Made by a program: the position numbers and the translations under genes
Notes under the pieces: generated by a model
Seen by the model: the letters and a program-made list of their open reading frames with translations, nothing else
Database searches by the model: none
What the model was told of the DNA's origin: nothing
Shown here: positions 5,245-8,643 of the stretch, in pieces
How the letters are laid out: every line of letters starts with the position of its first letter
Position numbering within the stretch: position 1 is the first letter of the stretch
From: Dehalococcoidales bacterium
GTDB taxonomy: Bacteria > Chloroflexota > Dehalococcoidia > Dehalococcoidales > RBG-16-60-22
DNA: 8,643 nucleotides
Assembly (NCBI GenBank): GCA_030606585.1
Contig: JAUWGD010000072.1
Coordinates: 1-8,643, forward strand
Reading direction: 5' to 3'

Positions 5245-6561
5245 TTGGCGGATATACGCCCGTTTTGCGGTGTACATTACAATCCATCGCTGGTGAAAGA
5301 CCTGGCGAAGGTCCTCTGCCCTCCCTATGACGTCATTACCCCACAGATGGAACAGGAGCTCTATAAGCGCAGCGACCGTAATTTCGTGCGTATAGAGTTC
5401 GGACGGGAACTACCGTCGGATAAAAACACGGACAACAGGTATACCCGCGCCGCGGTGACTCTTGATAAATGGCTGGAACAGGATGCCCTGACGGTTGATA
5501 AACAACCGTCTATATATGTCGCTGACCACCATTTCATACACCGGGGAAGAAAGTACTGCCGCCGCAGCATCAACTGCCTGGTCAAGCTGGAAGAATGGGA
5601 TAAGATGGTTGTCCGTCCGCACGAGGGCACCCAGTCACGGCCCAAAGGCGACCGTATCAGCCTGTTATGGGCGCTCAAGGCCGATACGAGCCCTATTCTG
5701 GGATTATATGATAGCCACGATAAGCAAATATCATCGTTGCTGGATAAGCAGACCGCCGGGAAACCGATATTAAACGCCGATAACGTTGATGAAGAAAGCT
5801 ATCGGCTGTGGGCTATCACAGATGAGGAAACAATCGGGCAGATAGGTGATTGCCTGTCCGACCGGCCGCTCTATATTGCCGACGGCCATCACCGCTATGA
5901 AAGTGCCCTGACGTACCGGCGTGAGAGACGTACCTCCTCTTCCCCGCTGGCGGAAGAGGAGCCGTTCGATTTCGTGATGATGACACTGGTTGATTTTACC
6001 GACCCCGGACTTGTTATACTGCCTTCGCACCGACTGGTTAGAGGCCTGTCGCCATCGGCGCTTGACGGGTTAATGGTAGGTCTGAAGACTTGCTTCGACG
6101 TAGAAGAAGTGCCGTTAAACAGAGGCGATATATTGTCGCAGATTAACGCACTTTTGTCTGAAGATAAGGATGAAGTAAAGCTTATCCTGTATGGTTTGAG
6201 CCAGGAGAGGTTTTTATTGCTCAGGTTACGCGATTTCAATATTGTCAGCCCGATGATACCGTACTTCCACTCCGAGCTCTATCAGCGGCTGGACGTTAGC
6301 ATCGTTGACCATGTCATACTGGAAGAATTACTCGGGTTGACCCACGAGAATGTCAGGGCGTTTCTAGACTACACCACTGATGCCATTGAGGCAGTGGGCA
6401 GCGTCGCGGAAAAGGAATATCAGCTGGCAGTAATCGTCAACCCGGTCAAACCCGGGGTTATCAAGGCTATCGCCGATAGCGGCGACCGTATGCCCCGTAA
6501 ATCGACCTATTTCTATCCCAAGACTCCGGCGGGGCTGGTTTTCTATCGGTTCGGTAAATAG
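5245..6561 (+). CDS. DUF1015 family protein, function unknown
   Basis: This 438-residue protein shows the DUF1015 pattern along its whole length: IRPFCGVHYNP (4-14), VLCPPYDVIT (23-32), DNRYTRAA (63-70), RPHEGTQSRPKGDR (124-137), ADGHHRYESAL (212-222), and the C-terminal MPRKSTYFYPKTPAGLVFYRF region (416-436) with its KST-YPK motif. The family is widespread in bacteria and archaea. It has conserved His and Asp residues that suggest an enzyme or nucleotide-binding role, but no biochemical function is established as far as I know. No signal peptide or membrane segment is seen, so it is probably cytoplasmic. The start is TTG with GGGAG about 6 nt upstream; translation from it gives the expected N-terminal IRPF motif at residue 4. 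ribF follows after a 118-bp gap with its own promoter. Confidence 0.9.
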   Translation: MADIRPFCGVHYNPSLVKDLAKVLCPPYDVITPQMEQELYKRSDRNFVRIEFGRELPSDKNTDNRYTRAAVTLDKWLEQDALTVDKQPSIYVADHHFIHRGRKYCRRSINCLVKLEEWDKMVVRPHEGTQSRPKGDRISLLWALKADTSPILGLYDSHDKQISSLLDKQTAGKPILNADNVDEESYRLWAITDEETIGQIGDCLSDRPLYIADGHHRYESALTYRRERRTSSSPLAEEEPFDFVMMTLVDFTDPGLVILPSHRLVRGLSPSALDGLMVGLKTCFDVEEVPLNRGDILSQINALLSEDKDEVKLILYGLSQERFLLLRLRDFNIVSPMIPYFHSELYQRLDVSIVDHVILEELLGLTHENVRAFLDYTTDAIEAVGSVAEKEYQLAVIVNPVKPGVIKAIADSGDRMPRKSTYFYPKTPAGLVFYRFGK

Positions 6562-6607
6562 CGTTTCCTTCCTGAAGTTATTTTCACCCCATTTAATCGC
6601 GGTACGT

Positions 6608-6638
6608 TTGACGCCTGACTGGGATTTTATAGTATAAT
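6608..6638 (+). promoter_or_regulatory. promoter of ribF-tyrS
   Basis: TTGACG (6608-6613, 5/6) and TATAAT (6633-6638, 6/6) flank a 19-bp AT-rich spacer, which is slightly long. The leader of about 35 nt is too short for an FMN riboswitch, and none is seen, so flavin control at this site is unlikely. Confidence 0.65.
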
Positions 6639-6679
6639 AAAGATAAATTGGGCTGTTTTCAGCTACAGGAGAAGAAGAC

Positions 6680-7612
6680 GTGCTGGTTGAGGAAGAGTTA
6701 ACTAACTTTTCACCTGAGAGAGATACCATCGCAACTGTTGGTGTTTTCGACGGTGTGCATTTGGGTCATAAACGGCTGATTTCGGAGTTGCTGAAACAGG
6801 CTGGCCGGAAGGGTATGCTTTCCGCCGTGGTGACGTTCCGTCAACACCCGGAGGATTTGCTATCTTCGAAGGCGAAGTTGCCCTATCTGACCGATATCAA
6901 GACAAGGATAAAACTCCTCCAGGACGAGGGCGTCGATATTATCGTACCATTATCGTTTACTGAAGAACTAGCCAAATTGGATGCCCGCAGATTTCTCGGT
7001 CTGTTGCGAGAGCACCTTAGAATGCGCGGACTGGTAATCGGCTCGGACTTTGCCCTGGGTAAAGGGAGGGAAGGTGATAAGGATACACTCCGGCAGCTTG
7101 GAAAAGAATTGGGTTTTAGCATCACCGTGGTGTTTCCTCTGGAAATCGCCGGCGAAGTCGTCAGCAGCACCACTATCAGAAAGGCAATGGCCGAGGGTAA
7201 TATGAAGAAGGTGAGTAAGCTGACCGGTCGTTATTTCAGCCTTCATGGCAAGGTGGTTACCGGGGCGGGACGCGGAGAAGGACTGGGATTCCCCACCGCC
7301 AATCTGGATGTGAATTCCGGGCAGGCGCTGCCTCCGGATGGCGTTTACGCCGGTCTGGCGCATATTAACGGTGAAATATATCAAACGATGACCAATATCG
7401 GCAAGGACCCGACATTCGGAGGTACCGAGCGGACCGTCGAGGCTTACCTTCTCGACTATCATGGCGACCTGTACGGATATGAACTTACGGTTGATTTTAT
7501 TGCCAAGCTTCGCGACGAGAAGAAGTTCGCCAGCGTGGACGAATTGAAAAAGCAGGTAGCCGAGGATGTCAGGCAGGGTAAAAGCATACTTGATTCTACG
7601 GGTGTGAACTAA
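6680..7612 (+). CDS. ribF: bifunctional riboflavin kinase / FAD synthetase
   Basis: The enzyme phosphorylates riboflavin to FMN and adenylylates FMN to FAD in the cytoplasm. At 310 residues it has the usual two-domain length. The N-terminal FAD synthetase domain has the nucleotidyl-transferase motif GVFDGVHLGH (21-30), GSDFALGKGR (121-130) and VSSTTIR (161-167). The C-terminal flavokinase domain has GRGEGLGFPTANL (197-209), PDGVYAG (219-225) and NIGKDPTFGGTERTVEAYLLD (239-259), which hold the ATP and flavin contacts and the likely catalytic Glu254 in the TVEAYLLD motif. All key motifs are intact. The start is GTG at 6680 with AGGAG 8 nt upstream, which places the first motif at the typical distance from the N-terminus. 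tyrS begins 15 bp after the stop, so the two are likely one transcript. Confidence 0.95.
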   Translation: MLVEEELTNFSPERDTIATVGVFDGVHLGHKRLISELLKQAGRKGMLSAVVTFRQHPEDLLSSKAKLPYLTDIKTRIKLLQDEGVDIIVPLSFTEELAKLDARRFLGLLREHLRMRGLVIGSDFALGKGREGDKDTLRQLGKELGFSITVVFPLEIAGEVVSSTTIRKAMAEGNMKKVSKLTGRYFSLHGKVVTGAGRGEGLGFPTANLDVNSGQALPPDGVYAGLAHINGEIYQTMTNIGKDPTFGGTERTVEAYLLDYHGDLYGYELTVDFIAKLRDEKKFASVDELKKQVAEDVRQGKSILDSTGVN

Positions 7613-7614
7613 TC

Positions 7615-7620
7615 AGGAGG
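7615..7620 (+). promoter_or_regulatory. ribosome binding site fixing the GTG start of tyrS
   Basis: AGGAGG lies 7 nt before GTG 7628-7630, directly after the ribF stop. The next in-frame ATG (7661) has no such site upstream, so GTG is preferred. Confidence 0.75.
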
Positions 7621-7627
7621 CTTCCAG

Positions 7628-8643
7628 GTGGACTCTATAGATAAACAGGTTTCCATTTACATGCAGGGCTCTGAGTTTGGTGACCCGCAAATCAAAGAAA
7701 TGATGACCGGGGAATTAAAACAGAAACTCATCGAAGCTAAAAAGGAAGGTCGTCCTCTCCGGATTTATTGCGGTTATGACGTTACCGCTCCCGATATTCA
7801 CCTGGGACATACAATTACCATGCGTAAATTACGCCAGTTTCAGGAGTTCGGGCACGACGTTACTTTCCTTATAGGTACTTTTACCACGTTAATCGGCGAC
7901 CCCAGTGACCGGGACGAAGCGCGTTCCGAGGCATTGCAGGAAGAAGTCAAGAAAAATGCTCAAACTTATGCCGAGCAAGCATATAAAATACTTGACCCGG
8001 AGAAGACCACAGTTCGCTACAATTACGAATGGCTGAGCAAGTTAAGTTTTGCTGATGTTATCAGTATGGCTTCCTGTTTTACCGTTCAACAGTTTCTCAC
8101 CCGCGACCGACTTCGCAACCGGTACGAAAAGAATGACCCTATCTGGTTACGCGAGTTGCTTTACCCGCTGGCTCAGGGTTATGACGCGGTATCTCTAAAA
8201 GCGGATGTACAAATCGGAGCTACCGAGCAACTTTTCAATTTGATGGCCGGGCGCCGACTTCAAGAAGCCTTTGGCCAAAAACCGCAGGTATGCATCACCT
8301 ACCCGGTACTGGTGGGGACCGACGGTGTTCAGAGAATGAGCAAAAGCACAGGTAACTATATCGGAGTTGCCGAGCCGCCCGAACAGATATACGGCAAAGT
8401 GATGTCTATTCCCGACGATATTATGATGCAATACTTTGAACTACTAACCGATGTCCCTGCGGAGGAACTGGCGGGAATTAAAAAGCAGCTTGATAGCGGC
8501 ATAAATCCGATGGACTTAAAAAAACGTCTGGCCAGAGATATAGTAAACCAGCTTTACAGTCGCCAGCAAGCTGACGAAGCGGAAAAGCATTTCAGTAAGG
8601 TAGTCCAGAAAAAAGAAGCGCCGGATGAAATACAGGAGAAACA
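7628..8643 (+). CDS. tyrS: tyrosyl-tRNA synthetase, 3' end cut by the window
   Basis: This class I synthetase activates tyrosine with ATP and charges tRNA-Tyr in the cytoplasm. The frame stays open for 338 complete codons to the window edge. Motifs are HLGH (58-61, the HIGH signature), FLIGTFTTLIGDPSDR (ATP side), YPLAQGYD (179-186), whose Tyr179, Gln183 and Asp186 match the tyrosine-recognising Y...Q..D set, and RMSKSTGN (KMSKS signature, 236-243). The Rossmann domain and most of the anticodon-binding helical domain are present; a C-terminal S4 domain, common in bacterial TyrRS of about 400 residues, would lie beyond the edge. IGATEQLFN replaces the common GGTDQ.FN, with Glu for Asp. No T-box leader is present, since ribF directly precedes it. 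Amino-acid charging genes of this kind are essential and usually single-copy. Confidence 0.95.
   Translation, partial: MDSIDKQVSIYMQGSEFGDPQIKEMMTGELKQKLIEAKKEGRPLRIYCGYDVTAPDIHLGHTITMRKLRQFQEFGHDVTFLIGTFTTLIGDPSDRDEARSEALQEEVKKNAQTYAEQAYKILDPEKTTVRYNYEWLSKLSFADVISMASCFTVQQFLTRDRLRNRYEKNDPIWLRELLYPLAQGYDAVSLKADVQIGATEQLFNLMAGRRLQEAFGQKPQVCITYPVLVGTDGVQRMSKSTGNYIGVAEPPEQIYGKVMSIPDDIMMQYFELLTDVPAEELAGIKKQLDSGINPMDLKKRLARDIVNQLYSRQQADEAEKHFSKVVQKKEAPDEIQEK

Noticed and set aside
6562..6607. Terminator after the DUF1015 gene
   Set aside because: No stable stem followed by a T-run can be drawn here, so read-through into ribF cannot be excluded.
6562..6679. FMN riboswitch before ribF
   Set aside because: The space after the promoter is about 35 nt, far too short, and none of the conserved RFN-element blocks is present.
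6968..7462. Minus-strand ORF of 164 codons within ribF
   Set aside because: It is fully antisense to ribF, whose motifs are intact along this span, and its translation shows no recognisable domain.

Overview
This 8.6 kb window comes from a bacterial chromosome and is made up mostly of housekeeping and membrane genes. Gene content and protein style (a K+-independent membrane pyrophosphatase, a DUF1015 protein, and RibF next to a bacterial tyrosyl-tRNA synthetase with a GATEQ variant motif) suggest Chloroflexota, perhaps class Dehalococcoidia. That placement rests on recall of similar proteins and is tentative. Start codons are varied: of the five genes whose start lies in the window and is not ATG, three use GTG and two use TTG. 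Only the pyrophosphatase gene uses ATG.

Layout. The left edge holds the 3' end of a VTT/DedA-type membrane protein gene (+). It overlaps tail to tail by 56 bp with an MFS transporter gene (-). A 557-bp gap without a credible gene follows (1666-2222). It holds at least five copies of a short repeat made of a small hairpin, a quadruplex-capable G-tract and an AAGCA-like end. Three copies lie on the - strand and two on the + strand, between two outward-facing promoter candidates. The promoter on the right (consensus TATAAT) drives hppA, a complete 709-residue proton-pumping pyrophosphatase (2223-4352). A bidirectional-looking terminator and a 31-bp inverted repeat separate hppA from the convergent metallo-beta-lactamase-fold hydrolase gene (4460-5074, -). 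A short divergent promoter region leads to a DUF1015 gene (5245-6561, +). A separate strong promoter precedes ribF (6680-7612), which is followed 15 bp later by tyrS (7628 to the window end, truncated).

How the genes relate. hppA recovers pyrophosphate energy as a proton gradient. RibF makes FMN and FAD and releases pyrophosphate in the FAD step, and TyrRS charges tRNA-Tyr and also releases pyrophosphate; any link among the three is metabolic and general, not a dedicated pathway. ribF and tyrS look co-transcribed. The MFS, VTT and MBL proteins have no assignable substrate from sequence alone.

No defence system, mobile-element gene, CRISPR array or RNA gene was seen. The part that is least ordinary is the hairpin plus G-tract repeat cluster upstream of hppA.
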